Shown here piece by piece: positions 39,699-39,727 of a stretch of 39,727 nt of DNA. Under the pieces are notes generated by a model. That model was not told the DNA's origin and ran no database searches. It was given only the letters and a program-made list of their open reading frames with translations. Every line of letters begins with the position of its first letter. Position 1 is the first letter of the stretch. The position numbers were made by a program, and so were the translations under genes. The DNA is taken from contig CADABS010000021.1 in the NCBI GenBank assembly GCA_902786245.1, forward strand, positions 1-39,727, read 5' to 3'. Source of the stretch: an uncultured Erysipelotrichaceae bacterium. GTDB lineage: Bacteria; Bacillota_I; Bacilli_A; Erysipelotrichales; Erysipelotrichaceae.

Positions 39699-39727
39699 CC
39701 TAAATACAAGGAAATATAGTGGCTCCC

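Overview
This window looks like a chromosomal segment of an anaerobic Bacillota (Firmicutes), most likely in or near the Erysipelotrichia. That placement is an inference from gene content: a CBS-domain pyrophosphatase, a reversed-domain rubrerythrin, a FucO-type alcohol dehydrogenase, DUF6110/DUF4003/DUF2089 proteins, AGGAGG-type ribosome binding sites, and intermediate base composition with G/C-ending codons. No 16S rRNA is present to confirm it. Most genes lie on the minus strand. No phage, CRISPR or restriction module is visible.

Layout. 57-6347 (minus): pcrA - ligA - Ala/Glu-rich membrane protein - rlmD-type methyltransferase. 6421-9136 (plus): a three-gene run joined by two ATGA overlaps, consisting of an rRNA-methyltransferase-like protein, an RluA-family pseudouridine synthase and an M15 (VanY-like) protein with an altered metal-ligand motif. 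9194-15804 (minus): GH1 6-phospho-beta-glucosidase, patatin, cardiolipin synthase and GNAT. Upstream of these is a DUF6110 - P1B-ATPase pair whose promoter overlaps a DtxR/IdeR-like inverted repeat. 16206-20130 (minus): a five-gene operon of DJ-1/PfpI protein, DUF1349, pepT, PfkB sugar kinase and thioredoxin-like lipoprotein. 20162-20769 has no convincing long gene, but holds promoter-like, hairpin and small-ORF signals. Then come typA (minus), tRNA-Leu(GAG), a fucO-like dehydrogenase (plus), rubrerythrin (minus), an eight-helix membrane protein (plus), a HAD phosphatase with DUF4003 (minus), tRNA-Arg(CCG), RNase Z with a lipid kinase (minus), DUF937 (plus), an M14 peptidase with a HAD phosphatase (minus) and a third HAD phosphatase (minus).

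33941-38725 (minus) is a tight five-gene operon: patatin - dUTPase - methionine aminopeptidase - small nitroreductase-like protein - CBS/DRTGG family II pyrophosphatase. Three of these support nucleotide sanitation, N-terminal processing and pyrophosphate removal. The last kilobase differs: an AT-rich DUF2089 regulator and small membrane protein pair with tandem palindromes at its promoter. The pair is bracketed by near-identical direct repeats of 26 and 27 bp, and is followed at the window edge by three GGATCC-centred repeats that look like the end of a mobile element.

Two themes recur. First, several genes have a clear -10 box (often extended TGnTATAAT) only 6-7 nt before the ATG and no Shine-Dalgarno sequence, which predicts leaderless mRNAs (methyltransferase at 6421, cls, GNAT, possibly the membrane protein at 25038). 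Second, some enzymes carry substitutions at family signature residues (LigA motifs I and IV, M15 Asp to Asn, the P1B-ATPase TM6 motif). No wholly new multi-gene system is proven here. The best candidates for something undescribed are the repeat-flanked DUF2089 cassette, the DUF6110-ATPase metal regulon and the orphan unit at 20.2-20.7 kb.
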